NCBI GenBank assembly: GCA_965249965.1
Contig: OZ252262.1
Location: 496,001-560,000 of the forward strand
Source: HXMU1420-13 sp965249965
Lineage (GTDB): Bacteria > Bacteroidota > Rhodothermia > Balneolales > Balneolaceae
DNA: 64,000 nt
Direction of reading: 5' to 3'
Position 1 is the first letter of the stretch, and each line of letters opens with the position of its first letter. Under the pieces are notes generated by a model. That model worked only from the letters and a program-made list of their open reading frames with translations, had not been told where the DNA came from and made no database searches. This document shows positions 14,780 to 24,500 of this stretch, one piece after another. A program made the position numbers and the translations under genes.

Positions 14780-17070
14780 AGTACTTCGTCACTTTCGTTT
14801 TCATAACTCTATTTTTTTCGAGTGGTACATTTGCCCAGTTCACGATTAGTGGCCATGTATATGATCGATCGGATGGCGAATCCTTGCCCGGAGCTACCAT
14901 CTACCTGCCCGAAATCGCATCTGGTACTGCAACTAACGCATTTGGGTTTTATTCCATCACACCCTCAATAAACACCGTACGCCTTCAGGTTTCATACCTC
15001 GGTTATCAGCAAATTGATACAACAGTCACCTTAACACAGAACATACAACTCACTTTTTATTTAAATGAAGATGTTGGTCAGCTTGATGAAATTCAGGTAA
15101 CAGCGGCGCCAATCGAGCTGCAGGAACAGGTGAATTCAACCCGAATGGGAACCATCAGCTTGCAGCCTAAAGAAATCAATTCTATTCCTACACTGGGTGG
15201 TGAGGCCGATCTTATAAAGGTAGCGCAATTATTACCCGGTGTAACCAGCGGAAGCGAGGGCTCAACCGGGATGTTTGTTCGGGGAGGAACTGACGATCAA
15301 AACCTCGTTGTGTTGGATGACGCCGTTGTGTACAACATTGGTCATTTATTCGGTTTTTTCTCTGTTTTCAATTCTGATGCAATCAAAAATGTGGAATTAG
15401 TAAAAGGTGGATTTCCTGCAAATCAGGGAGGGCGACTTTCTTCCGTGATGGATGTTCGTATGAATGAAGGGAGTCTACAGCGGTATAACATTCGTGGTGG
15501 AATCGGATTATTAACGTCCAGACTTACCTTAGATGGGCCTGTCATTCCAGGAAAAATGAGTTTTATGGTTGCAGGGCGCCGCACCTACATCGACAAAGTG
15601 TTTCAGGCGGTTGGCGTATCACTGCCTTATTATTTTTATGATTACAATGCGAAATTGAATTATAAAATCAGCGAAAATGATCGCATTTATTTCAGTACAT
15701 ATTTAGGGGATGACGTCCTCGCTTTAGATGAAACTGCTGAAACCGACGAAGGGGATGAAGATCTTGGGTTCGGTTTCAAGTTGGGGAATTTTACTTCCAC
15801 CTTGCGATGGAATCACATTTACGAAAATCAAAAGATGTTCCATAATGTGACTCTTCACCAAACACGATTTAAATACGATATTTCCGGAACCTTCATCGAA
15901 AACAACATTCTCATCCGTTCGCAAATTCAGGATGTTGGGCTTTCTGCTGATTGGGAGTATTTCGGAACGCCTGAGAATAAATTCATTTTTGGGGCACAAA
16001 CTATTGGCCACTTCTTTCGCCCGAACGTAGTTGGTACTTCCGGTGAAATAAGTGATTTCGTCGAAGACCGAAAAGGACAGCTAATTCAAAATCTCGAAGG
16101 AGCGATTTATGCCGCAAATGAACGTGAGTTATCAGAAAAAATCAGTTTAAATTTTGGGCTGAGATATTCCTTCACAATTGCTGAGGACAAGGTTTATGGC
16201 GGACCTGAACCCAGAATTGCAGTTCGTTATAAAATTAATGATCGCCACTCATTTAAAGCCAGCTATAGCATGATGCGCCAATACATGCACCGGGTTTCAT
16301 CTTCAAGTATTGCGTTACCAACCGATTTATGGTATCCGGTCACTGCGTCCATCAAACCACAATTTTCGCATCAGATTAGTGCGGGATATACGCGCATATT
16401 TCCGGAATCTCAAATTAGCCTTACCCTGGAGGGATACTATAAATCACTCGAAAATCTGATTGAATACCGGGAAGGAGCCTCCCTGATTTTAAATGACAAT
16501 TTCGAACGGGAATTATTGGCAGGTCAGGGAGAATCGTTCGGAACAGAAATCATGATCCGAAAAAACAGTGGCAGTTTTACAGGATGGGCGAGTTACTCCT
16601 TGTCTAAAACAACCCGCAACTTTGACGAACTTAACAACGGCAGAACCTACCCAGCCCGATATGATCGGCGACATGTAGCGAATCTGGTTTCCATTTTTGA
16701 GTTGAATGATAGGGTTTCCTTTTCTGCGGTATGGACCTATCAATCAGGGGCATGGTTTACTCCACAAACCGGTCAGTTTTTAATGCCTAATGCGTCCCTC
16801 ACTCAAGTTGAATTAATTCCAATTTATGGAGACAGGAACGGAACTCCACTTGGATCATCTCATCGATTGGACATCAACTTTATCTTAAAACCACGCGGTA
16901 AACGCCGTTTTGGTGGAGAATGGCATATTGGCGCTTACAATTTTTACAACAGAGCAGCACCATTTCGAGTCGGCATAGAAAACAATGGTGTTACGTACGA
17001 ATACGTTCAACAAGGCTTGTTCGGGTTTATTCCGAGTATCGCTTATAACTTCAATTTTTCATCAAAATGA
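14776..17070 (+). CDS. TonB-dependent receptor with carboxypeptidase-like regulatory domain
   Basis: 764 residues. Signal peptide (1-20, cleaved near TFAQF), then a CarboxypepD_reg-like domain (FTISGHVYDRSDGESLPGAT, ATNAFGFYSITPS), a plug domain (LPGVTSGSEGSTGMFVRGGT, VVLDDAVVYNIGHLFGFFS, VELVKGGFPANQGGRLSSVM) and a 22-strand type barrel to the C-terminus. Such receptors import a ligand across the outer membrane using TonB energy. The next gene is a DUF4249 lipoprotein overlapping by 4 bases, a standard pairing in Bacteroidota. Substrate unknown; there is no SusD partner, so glycan uptake of the SusC/D type is not indicated. Confidence 0.9.
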   Translation: MKYFVTFVFITLFFSSGTFAQFTISGHVYDRSDGESLPGATIYLPEIASGTATNAFGFYSITPSINTVRLQVSYLGYQQIDTTVTLTQNIQLTFYLNEDVGQLDEIQVTAAPIELQEQVNSTRMGTISLQPKEINSIPTLGGEADLIKVAQLLPGVTSGSEGSTGMFVRGGTDDQNLVVLDDAVVYNIGHLFGFFSVFNSDAIKNVELVKGGFPANQGGRLSSVMDVRMNEGSLQRYNIRGGIGLLTSRLTLDGPVIPGKMSFMVAGRRTYIDKVFQAVGVSLPYYFYDYNAKLNYKISENDRIYFSTYLGDDVLALDETAETDEGDEDLGFGFKLGNFTSTLRWNHIYENQKMFHNVTLHQTRFKYDISGTFIENNILIRSQIQDVGLSADWEYFGTPENKFIFGAQTIGHFFRPNVVGTSGEISDFVEDRKGQLIQNLEGAIYAANERELSEKISLNFGLRYSFTIAEDKVYGGPEPRIAVRYKINDRHSFKASYSMMRQYMHRVSSSSIALPTDLWYPVTASIKPQFSHQISAGYTRIFPESQISLTLEGYYKSLENLIEYREGASLILNDNFERELLAGQGESFGTEIMIRKNSGSFTGWASYSLSKTTRNFDELNNGRTYPARYDRRHVANLVSIFELNDRVSFSAVWTYQSGAWFTPQTGQFLMPNASLTQVELIPIYGDRNGTPLGSSHRLDINFILKPRGKRRFGGEWHIGAYNFYNRAAPFRVGIENNGVTYEYVQQGLFGFIPSIAYNFNFSSK

Positions 17071-17966
17071 AGCGATTAATCAACTTATTTCTGCTTTTTG
17101 TATTGGCTTCTTTGATGTCGTGCCAGTTAGAAAGCCTGCCCATTTCTGTTGAACCGGCAGAATCCAGAATTGCGGTAGCTTCATTAGTAGGACCGGAAGA
17201 TTTGATATTTGTCTCTTTAACCAAAAGTTTCTCAGCTTTATCTGCTGAAAGCGTCTCAGAAATCACCGAAGATTTTACGCAAGCTCTGTTGATCGACTCT
17301 GCTTTAGTCACACTTTCATACGACGGCTTCACCGATACCTTAGAAACTTTCTTTGATATCACTGGCCTCTATTTCACCGAATTGCAGACGTTTAACGAGT
17401 TTCAGTTACTGGAATTATCGGTGTTCGATTCAACAACTTCTGAGCTTGCAACCGCGCAAAGTATTTTACAACCACCTGTTGAAGTTGATTCGGTTGAAAT
17501 CACGCGACGGGATACGACCATCAATTTCTTTTCGGATTTGTATTTTTCGTTCGAAGACCCACCTGTACAGGAAAATTTTTATGTGATGCAGATTTATCAG
17601 TTTACACCACCGGATTCTACCGATTCGGATTCCAGCTCGCAGGGCGGCCTCTTTTTTGGGGATAACAACTTTTTGATTTACGAACGAATATTCACAGATC
17701 GTGGAGCTGATGAAGATGGCAGAATCCGCCGTGACGATGTAATTGAGTTTTCATCTCCGGTTGACTCTGCGTTGGTCGTTTTAACAAATATTGAAGAAGG
17801 ATATTACAATTTTCTGGAAGCACGTGGCAGATCAGGGAGTTTTGCAGCTTCTGTAGCTAATGAACCGGTAAACCATCCTACCAATATTACAAACGGAGTA
17901 GGGTATTTTTCCGCTCACCAACCAAGGGCTAAATTGGTAGTTGTAAGATTCGAAGACGAAGAGTAA
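17067..17966 (+). CDS. DUF4249 family lipoprotein
   Basis: 299 residues. A lipoprotein signal peptide ends at LASLMSC (Cys19), followed by the DUF4249 pattern: an early SLVGPEDLIFVSLTKSF strand, a short immunoglobulin-like part and late FSSPVDSALVVLTNIEEGYY and FSAHQPRAKLVV segments. DUF4249 proteins occur next to TonB receptors, presumably as cell-surface partners. It starts within the ATGA overlap with the receptor gene, so co-translation is likely. Function in ligand capture is inferred from context. Confidence 0.82.
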   Translation: MKRLINLFLLFVLASLMSCQLESLPISVEPAESRIAVASLVGPEDLIFVSLTKSFSALSAESVSEITEDFTQALLIDSALVTLSYDGFTDTLETFFDITGLYFTELQTFNEFQLLELSVFDSTTSELATAQSILQPPVEVDSVEITRRDTTINFFSDLYFSFEDPPVQENFYVMQIYQFTPPDSTDSDSSSQGGLFFGDNNFLIYERIFTDRGADEDGRIRRDDVIEFSSPVDSALVVLTNIEEGYYNFLEARGRSGSFAASVANEPVNHPTNITNGVGYFSAHQPRAKLVVVRFEDEE

Positions 17967-17968
17967 AA

Positions 17969-18331
17969 TTAATCGATTAGCCAGCTCCTGGCATCTTCAA
18001 CCGTTTCAAAGAATCGAATATTTATTCCCCGGTTAAAAGAAAAGTCTTCTGAAAACTTAGATATTGCAGCATCATAGGTTGTTTTTGAGAATACAATTGC
18101 GTGCCTAACATTTTTTGGGAAAATTTCAGGGATTCGCCCGAAAATCTGCATGATCTCAGAGAATTTATATTCATGGCTCATTTCAGTTATATCAATAAGC
18201 ACTTTATCACAATCGGTTGTTTCCACGAACCTTTGTGTTTCATCCTGCATTTTTTTGCCGTCTTCTAGCGTAACAAGACCTTCAATCTTGAGATAAATTA
18301 AATTCCCTTCTTGTTTAAAAGATGCTGCCAT
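17969..18331 (-). CDS. STAS/SpoIIAA-like domain protein
   Basis: 120 residues with the alternating strand-helix pattern of the SpoIIAA-like (STAS/SEC14-related) fold: NLIYLKIEGLVTLEDGKKM, DKVLIDITEMSHEYKFSEIM and HAIVFSKTTYDAAISKF, then NIRFFETVEDARSWL. A conserved phosphorylatable Ser of anti-sigma antagonists is not evident at the usual place, so it is unlikely to be a standard SpoIIAA. It is convergent with the DUF4249 gene, 3 bases apart. Cytosolic; role unknown. Confidence 0.65.
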   Translation of the reverse strand: MAASFKQEGNLIYLKIEGLVTLEDGKKMQDETQRFVETTDCDKVLIDITEMSHEYKFSEIMQIFGRIPEIFPKNVRHAIVFSKTTYDAAISKFSEDFSFNRGINIRFFETVEDARSWLID

Positions 18332-18512
18332 AACATTAACTACGTTTCTTAGTAATTAACTATCCGTGTTAAAATTAACTGCCTTTTTTAAAAGATCGTT
18401 CTTGATTCATTTTAATAAGTGGTTTCAAGCCAAACTGTTAAATCAATCATAGAAATTAGATGAATTCACAACTCTTAATTGATCAGACCCAAAATCTTAA
18501 TTCAAATACCCC

Positions 18513-18520
18513 TATCTTTG
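18513..18520 (+). promoter_or_regulatory. Bacteroidota-type -7 element upstream of yajC
   Basis: TATCTTTG matches the TAnnTTTG -7 consensus exactly and lies 28 bases before the yajC ATG. No convincing -33 TTG is seen at the expected distance, so the call is tentative. Confidence 0.35.
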
Positions 18521-18548
18521 CCCGAATTTGAACATCTAATATATCCGT

Positions 18549-18872
18549 ATGCAAACGCTACTTTTCTTAATGGGCGACCCTAGCGACCCAAATGGTGGAA
18601 TCATCAACCTGGTATTTCTCGGGGCCATCTTCGTTGTTTTTTACTTCTTTATCATCCGTCCACAAAGCCAGAAACAGAAAGAAATTCAGAAAAAAGTGGA
18701 AGGCATGAAAAAAGGGGATAAAGTGGTTACTTCATCCGGACTTGTAGGCGTACTGAACGCCATTGAAGAAGACTCTGTTTTGATCGAAGTTGGAGGTGGC
18801 ACTAAATTACGATATTTGAAATCGGCCATCACTGATGTAAATCCCCACAAACAAGAAAAAGCAGACAAGTAA
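18549..18872 (+). CDS. yajC: Preprotein translocase subunit YajC
   Basis: 107 residues with one transmembrane segment (about 22-40, LVFLGAIFVVFYFFIIRPQ) ending in the RPQ that marks the family, then the conserved cytoplasmic part QKEIQKKVEGMKKGDKVVTS and GLVGVLNAIEEDSVLIEVGG. YajC binds SecDF and assists protein export at the inner membrane. It is followed one base later by ribBA, so the two probably share a transcript. Confidence 0.95.
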   Translation: MQTLLFLMGDPSDPNGGIINLVFLGAIFVVFYFFIIRPQSQKQKEIQKKVEGMKKGDKVVTSSGLVGVLNAIEEDSVLIEVGGGTKLRYLKSAITDVNPHKQEKADK

Positions 18873-18873
18873 T

Positions 18874-20061
18874 TTGGATAAAATCCGGTTTAATACCATT
18901 CCCGAGGCTATTGAGGACATCAAGGCTGGTAAGATGATTATCGTTGTTGACGATGAAGATCGGGAAAACGAAGGCGATTTTTTGATGGCCGCTGAGAAAG
19001 TTACTACTCAGGCTATCAACTTTATGGTGAAAGAAGGGCGTGGTCTTGTTTGTGCACCGGTATCAAAACCTGTTGCCGAGCGCTTTAAGCTCAACAACAT
19101 GGTGATTGAAGGCGCTGATCCGGATGAAGCCAATTTTACAATTTCCATCGACCATAAGCGCCTTACCACAACCGGAATTTCTGCTGCAGATCGTGCTAAT
19201 ACGATCCGTGAGCTTACCAATATCGAATCGAAACCGGGTGATTTCCGCCGTCCGGGACATATTTTCCCACTCATTGGCGTAGAAGGCGGTGTGCTACGAC
19301 GAGCCGGTCATACCGAAGCTGCTCTGGATCTGGCTCGACTTGCCGGGCTACAACCCGTGGGAATCATCTGCGAAATTATGCGCGAAGACGGTGAAATGGC
19401 TCGTGTTCCCGAATTAGCTGAGATGGCAAAAAAGTTTGATATGAAATTCATCACCATCAAAGACTTGATTGCCTATCGCAATGAAACGGAGAGTCTGGTA
19501 CACGAAGTGATGGATGTAAATATGCCAACCATGTATGGCGATTTCAGGCTTCATGCTTTTGAAGAGACATTGACAGGTGATGTTCACCTTGCACTAACCA
19601 AGGGCCGTTGGACCAAAGAAGACGCGGTATTAACTCGTGTGCATTCTTCTGATTTGATTGGCGATATCTTTGGTGCCCGAAACACCGATACCAGTGAGTT
19701 GTTGCATCAAGCGATGTTACAGGTTGAACGCGAAGGCACCGGCGTTGTACTTTATATGAATCGTAATCAGCGTGGGTCTGTGTTAGTAAATCAGCTTCGC
19801 ACTTTGAAGATGATGCAAGAAGGTAGAAATGGCGATCCAATTGAAGAGGACAATAATCCAAAAAAGAGCGATTCTCGGGATTATGGAGTTGGCGCCCAAA
19901 TATTGAGGGCGCTTGGCATCCGCAAATTAAAATTGCTTACCAATAATCCAGTAAAACGAATTGGGATTAAAAGTTTCGGCTTAGAAATCGTCGATCAGGT
20001 AGAGTTTGAGGATGATCTCGATATTTTTTCTAACCAAAAGAAGACTTCGTTAGAGAAATAA
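18874..20061 (+). CDS. ribBA: RibBA: DHBP synthase with degenerate GTP cyclohydrolase II domain
   Basis: 395 residues for riboflavin synthesis. Residues 1-205 are a complete 3,4-dihydroxy-2-butanone-4-phosphate synthase (VVDDEDRENEGDFLMAAE, TTGISAADRA, RPGHIFPL, GHTEAALDLARLAGL). From about 210 the RibA-like half keeps its overall pattern (RVHSSDLIGDIFG, DSRDYGVGAQILRALG, LLTNNPVKRIGI), but the three zinc cysteines are Asp260, Thr271 and Thr273, and the catalytic loop is changed to LYMNRNQRGSVLVNQL. Start is TTG at 18874, one base after yajC; it restores the conserved N-terminus, while the first ATG would remove a conserved helix. The RibA half is probably inactive, so another GTP cyclohydrolase should exist elsewhere. 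Confidence 0.9.
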   Translation: MDKIRFNTIPEAIEDIKAGKMIIVVDDEDRENEGDFLMAAEKVTTQAINFMVKEGRGLVCAPVSKPVAERFKLNNMVIEGADPDEANFTISIDHKRLTTTGISAADRANTIRELTNIESKPGDFRRPGHIFPLIGVEGGVLRRAGHTEAALDLARLAGLQPVGIICEIMREDGEMARVPELAEMAKKFDMKFITIKDLIAYRNETESLVHEVMDVNMPTMYGDFRLHAFEETLTGDVHLALTKGRWTKEDAVLTRVHSSDLIGDIFGARNTDTSELLHQAMLQVEREGTGVVLYMNRNQRGSVLVNQLRTLKMMQEGRNGDPIEEDNNPKKSDSRDYGVGAQILRALGIRKLKLLTNNPVKRIGIKSFGLEIVDQVEFEDDLDIFSNQKKTSLEK

Positions 20062-20070
20062 TCTACCCAT

Positions 20071-20103
20071 AAAAAAACCCGGTATTCTTTCGAACCCGGG
20101 TTT
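20071..20103 (-). terminator. Terminator between ribBA and cold-shock gene
   Basis: Stem AAACCCGG / CCGGGTTT (20075-20082, 20096-20103) with a 13-base loop; on the minus strand it is followed by seven T, making it a strong terminator for the cold-shock gene and possibly usable from the ribBA side. Confidence 0.85.
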
Positions 20104-20125
20104 GTAATTTCAAGAGTGAATCAGA

Positions 20126-20335
20126 TCACTCGAGCACGTAAACTTCAACTGCATTCATGCCTTTTGGAGTTTCTTCAAGGCTGTACTCAACCTCGTCTCC
20201 GTCCTTTAAGCTTTCGTTGCTCGCTAAATTTTCTACATTATTGCGGTGTACAAAAATATCTTTGCCACCAGTTTCAGGGGTTATAAATCCGAAACCTTTT
20301 TCGTCATTAAACCACTTTACTTTACCGTTTTCCAT
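20126..20335 (-). CDS. Cold-shock protein (CspA family)
   Basis: 69 residues, a single OB-fold cold-shock domain: MENGKVKWFNDEKGFGFITP contains RNP1 (KGFGFI) and DIFVHR is RNP2. Family members bind single-stranded RNA/DNA and melt mRNA structure in the cytosol. Monocistronic, ending at a strong terminator. A leader of up to about 200 bases (20336-20541) precedes it, long enough for the temperature-responsive leader known for some csp mRNAs, but I see no specific structure there. Confidence 0.95.
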   Translation of the reverse strand: MENGKVKWFNDEKGFGFITPETGGKDIFVHRNNVENLASNESLKDGDEVEYSLEETPKGMNAVEVYVLE

Positions 20336-20541
20336 TATTTATAAATCTTTACTATCACAGGTACAGTTAATCACATAAATAAGCATGTGACTTGCATTCT
20401 AATCGGCTGCGTTATTGTTATTAAGTACAAACTAGAGAAGGGAAACAAATACTGTACTATTTACCGAATCCTGACCTTTAACTTGCGGTGTAAAGGTCGC
20501 GCTTAATATGGCAGTAACCAAATTATCTTTATAAATAATTA

Positions 20542-21117
20542 TTAAACCTTTTCTTCAGGCGAAATAGCGTCGGATTCTCCTGTTTCATGTTCTTCTTCTG
20601 ATTCTTCTTGAGGAAAGAATTTTTTATTGTACACAAGAAGGCTAATAATTGACACTGAAATGGCAATATCAGCCACATTGAAAATGTATGGGAAAAGCGT
20701 TCGATCAAACACTTCTAAATAGAAAAATATAAAATCGACGACGTGACCATCTAACAAACCTCCGTAGCCACCCACATATGCCATGGTTAATCGATCGATG
20801 ATGTTCCCGAGTGCACCACCAATCACTAGTCCCATAAGGAGCAAATAGCTAACCGGTGATTGTTTTATGGTATAGAGTAAGTAAGCAATGATGCCAATGG
20901 TGGCAGTAATCGAAATTATGCTCACAATGTGCGTATCAAAAATATCGATACCCAACGCCATACCATCGTTTTTGGTGTAATAAAACATTAACCACCCTTC
21001 GATGATATCATACCGATGCAGTTCGGGCGAAGTGCGGATAATCCACTTGGTCCATTGATCAAGGGCAATAACAATTACCGCCGGAGTAAACAGGGCTAAT
21101 AATTTATTTCGGGTCAA
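20542..21117 (-). CDS. lspA: Lipoprotein signal peptidase (signal peptidase II)
   Basis: 191 residues, four transmembrane segments, an inner-membrane aspartic peptidase that removes signal peptides from prolipoproteins. Both catalytic aspartates are in place: Asp108 in GGALGNIIDRL and Asp150 in FNVADIAISV; VVDFI and the early TKNDGMALG motif are also present. The C-terminal about 25 residues are an acidic tail beyond the usual end. It follows the DksA-like and ileS genes on the same strand with 12-base spacing, the common ileS-lspA arrangement. Confidence 0.95.
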   Translation of the reverse strand: MTRNKLLALFTPAVIVIALDQWTKWIIRTSPELHRYDIIEGWLMFYYTKNDGMALGIDIFDTHIVSIISITATIGIIAYLLYTIKQSPVSYLLLMGLVIGGALGNIIDRLTMAYVGGYGGLLDGHVVDFIFFYLEVFDRTLFPYIFNVADIAISVSIISLLVYNKKFFPQEESEEEHETGESDAISPEEKV

Positions 21118-21129
21118 TTCGACTCGGAT

Positions 21130-21528
21130 TTAACGACGTTTTAATTTCGCTTCGATGCTAAGCTGAGTATGAGGTACGGCTTCCAATCTTCCTTTTGAGA
21201 TTTTCTTGCCCGTTACTTTACACACACCATATGTTTTATTGTCGATACGTTTGATCGCATCATCCAAATACTTAACAAATTTTCGTGTACGATTGAACAG
21301 CATGTAGGTCTTTTCACGTTCCTGTGCATCGGTGCCGGCATCTGCCATATGAAACGAATACGCCGATTCATCCGATGAATTTTCCATGCTTTCTCTTAAC
21401 GTACGTTGCAGCGTTTCGAGCTCTTCTTCTGCGGCTTCTCGTTTTTTTATAATGATTCCGCGAAAATACTCTAACTCTTCGTCGTTATAGGGGGATATTC
21501 TGGTATTTTCTACTGGTTTTTCTGCCAT
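21130..21528 (-). CDS. TraR/DksA family protein without complete zinc finger
   Basis: 132 residues: N-terminal helix, a long coiled-coil (KREAAEEELETLQRTLRESM, ADAGTDAQEREKTY with the Asp residues expected at the coiled-coil tip), and a C-terminal globular part NKTYGVCKVTGKKISKGRLE. The first zinc cysteine remains, but the other three positions are Thr, Ser and Ala, as in zinc-independent relatives. DksA-type proteins enter the RNA polymerase secondary channel and, with ppGpp, adjust initiation. Placed between ileS and lspA, probably one operon. Confidence 0.88.
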   Translation of the reverse strand: MAEKPVENTRISPYNDEELEYFRGIIIKKREAAEEELETLQRTLRESMENSSDESAYSFHMADAGTDAQEREKTYMLFNRTRKFVKYLDDAIKRIDNKTYGVCKVTGKKISKGRLEAVPHTQLSIEAKLKRR

Positions 21529-21539
21529 CGTAGTGCTCC

Positions 21540-24500
21540 TTACGAATTAATGTTTCTTCGAACAGAAATGGTGCATTCACTGTCACCAATTTCCCAGGTT
21601 TTTACAAAGTCGGATACTTCCAACTCTGAAAGCTGAATTTCTTCAGCTAAGGTCTCTTCTTTGATGTAGTCGCTCATGGAAACGACGGCTTCTTTTAAAA
21701 GTTCCTCGCCTACAAATCCAATCGAGATTCTGTCAACAACATCGAAATCAGCTTCTTTTCTCATACTTTGAACCCGGTTCACAAATTCTCGTGTTAACCC
21801 TTCAATTCTCAGTTCATGAGTAATTTCTGTATCAACTGCTACACTTAATCCTCGTTCTGTCTCAACTTGCCAGCCTTCCAAACCGGTTCTGATGATCTCC
21901 AGTTCATCTCCTTCCAGGCGAACAGTTTCACTTTCATCTAACGAGATATTGATGAAGCCTTCACGTTCAAAAGTAGTAATAGTTTCTGTATCAAACTGAT
22001 TAACCTTTGCAGCAACCGCTTTCATTTTAGGACCTAAACGTTTTCCTAACAATGGATAATTTGGTTTTGCTGATTTATGAACAATTCCGGAATCGTCATC
22101 CACAAATTGAATGTCTTTCACATTTACTTCTTCCAGGATAATGTCCTTCACAGATAGAATTGCTTGTCGCTCAACTTCATCTTTAATTGGTAAAATAATT
22201 CTGGCCAGTGGCTGGCGAACATTTACATCAATTTGATTTCGAATTCGTAGTACAATCGAAGAAATAAGTCGCGCCATGTCCATCTTGTGTTCAAGCGCTT
22301 TAAATATTGCGGTCTCTTCAACGGTTGGGAAATAAGACAAATGCACAGATTTCTCATCCATTTTTGATACTTCATTCAAACGCTGATAAATCCACTCTCC
22401 CATAAACGGAGCGATTGGGCTCATCATCCTGCTCATGCTTTTTAAGCATTCATACAATGTTTGATAAGCGGCAGTTTTATCAAGTGTTGCACCCGATTTC
22501 CAAAATCTGCGACGATTACGACGAACGTACCAATTACTAAGCTCTTCGGTAAATTTTTCCATTTCCCGGGCGGCTTTTGTCGGCTCATATTCTTCAAAAT
22601 GCTCTTCCATCAATTTAACAGTGGTGTTCAATCGTGAAATTACCCACTGATCTATTTCCGGACGATCAGAAATCGGAATTTGGGCTCCTGAATATGTAAA
22701 TCCATCAATATTGGCGTACATCGCAAAAAACGAATATGTATTAACCAGGGTATTAAAAAACTTACGTTGTACTTCTTTTAGTCCTTCAATGCTGAACTTT
22801 AAATTCTCCCAGGGAGCAGAATTACTCATCATATACCAACGAACAGTATCCGCCCCAAACTGGCTGATTACTTCAAAAGGATCAACGGTATTGCCTTTAG
22901 ATTTGGACATCTTTTCACCTTTCTCATCCAAAACAAGGCCATTAGATACCACATTTTTAAACGCTACTTCACCAAATAACATGGTTCCAAGTGCGTGCAA
23001 TGTGTAAAACCAACCTCGGGTTTGGTCAACCCCTTCTGCGATAAAATCTGCCGGAAAACTATAACTAAATTCATGATCATGATCGAAGGGATAATGCCAT
23101 TGTGCAAATGGCATCGATCCTGAATCGAACCAAACATCTAATAAATCCGGGATTCTTCGCATGGTCCCACCATCCGGTGCTTTCCAGGTAATTTCGTCAA
23201 TGTAAGGGCGATGAAGATCCAGCTCTTCATCCTCAGGAATTCCCGCTTTTTCTCTTAATTCTGCAATACTTCCAATACACTCAACATATTCGGGATCTTT
23301 ATCACTTTGCCAAATTGGAAGTGGTGTTCCCCAATAGCGTTGTCGGGATATGGCCCAATCCACATTATTTTCTAACCAGGTCCCAAACCTGCCACTACCG
23401 GTAGTCTCTGGTTTCCAATTGATGGTTTTATTTAACTTAACCATCTTGTCTTTCACTGCCGTAGTTTTGATGAACCAGGATTCAACCGGGTAACTCATTA
23501 ATGGGGTGCCTTTTCTCCAGTCGAATGGATAATTGTGCACATAGGTCTCGTGGCGAAACATCAAGCCTTTTTCCTTAATAGCTCTTGCTATTTCTTTATC
23601 GGCTTCTTTAAACCACATTCCCGCAAAATCAGGCACTTGATCTGTGAATTTACCATCCTTGTCTATGGGGTTGAACATCGGAATGTTATTCTTCTGTCCG
23701 GACTCAAAGTCATCGGCACCAAAAGCAGGTGCTGTATGCACAACACCGGTACCATCATCCGTTGTTACATACTGTGCTGAAATCACCTTCCAGGCGTCAG
23801 ATGCATTAATTTCATTTTTGGCGTAGTCAAAAATTGGCTCGTAAGTTCGGCCTAATAATTCTTGCCCTTCAATATCGTGTATTATGGTTGCTTCCTCTCC
23901 AAAAACACGTGGTACAGTATCTTTAGCTACGATATAATTCTCACCTTCGAATTCAACTTTTGCATACATCAATTTTTCATTGATTGTTAATGCAAGGTTC
24001 GAAATGGTTGTCCAGGGTGTTGTTGTCCATGCAAGGAAAAATGTGTTTTCCTCACCATGTACCGGAAACTTTACATAAATCGATGGATCCTGAGTTTCTT
24101 TATACCCGAGACTTACTTCATGCGAGGAGAGCACAGTTCCATTACCCGGCGAGTACCACTGAATTTTATGCCCTTTGTACAATAACTTCTTTTCGAATAG
24201 TGTTTTCAACGCCCACCAAACCGATTCAATGTACTCGTTCTCAAAAGTTACATACGGATTTTCCTGATCTACCCAATAACCCATACGATCTGTCAGATCA
24301 TCCCACAAATCCTTGTACCTAAGAACACTTTCGCGGCATCGAGCGTTGTATTCCGCGATTCCATATTCCTCAACCTGATGACGACCTTCAAGACCTAATT
24401 CCTTTTCTACTTCAATTTCAACTGGTAGGCCGTGGGTATCCCAACCGGCTTTCCGATCAACACGAAACCCTTTGAGTGTTTTATATCGGCAAAAGAGATC

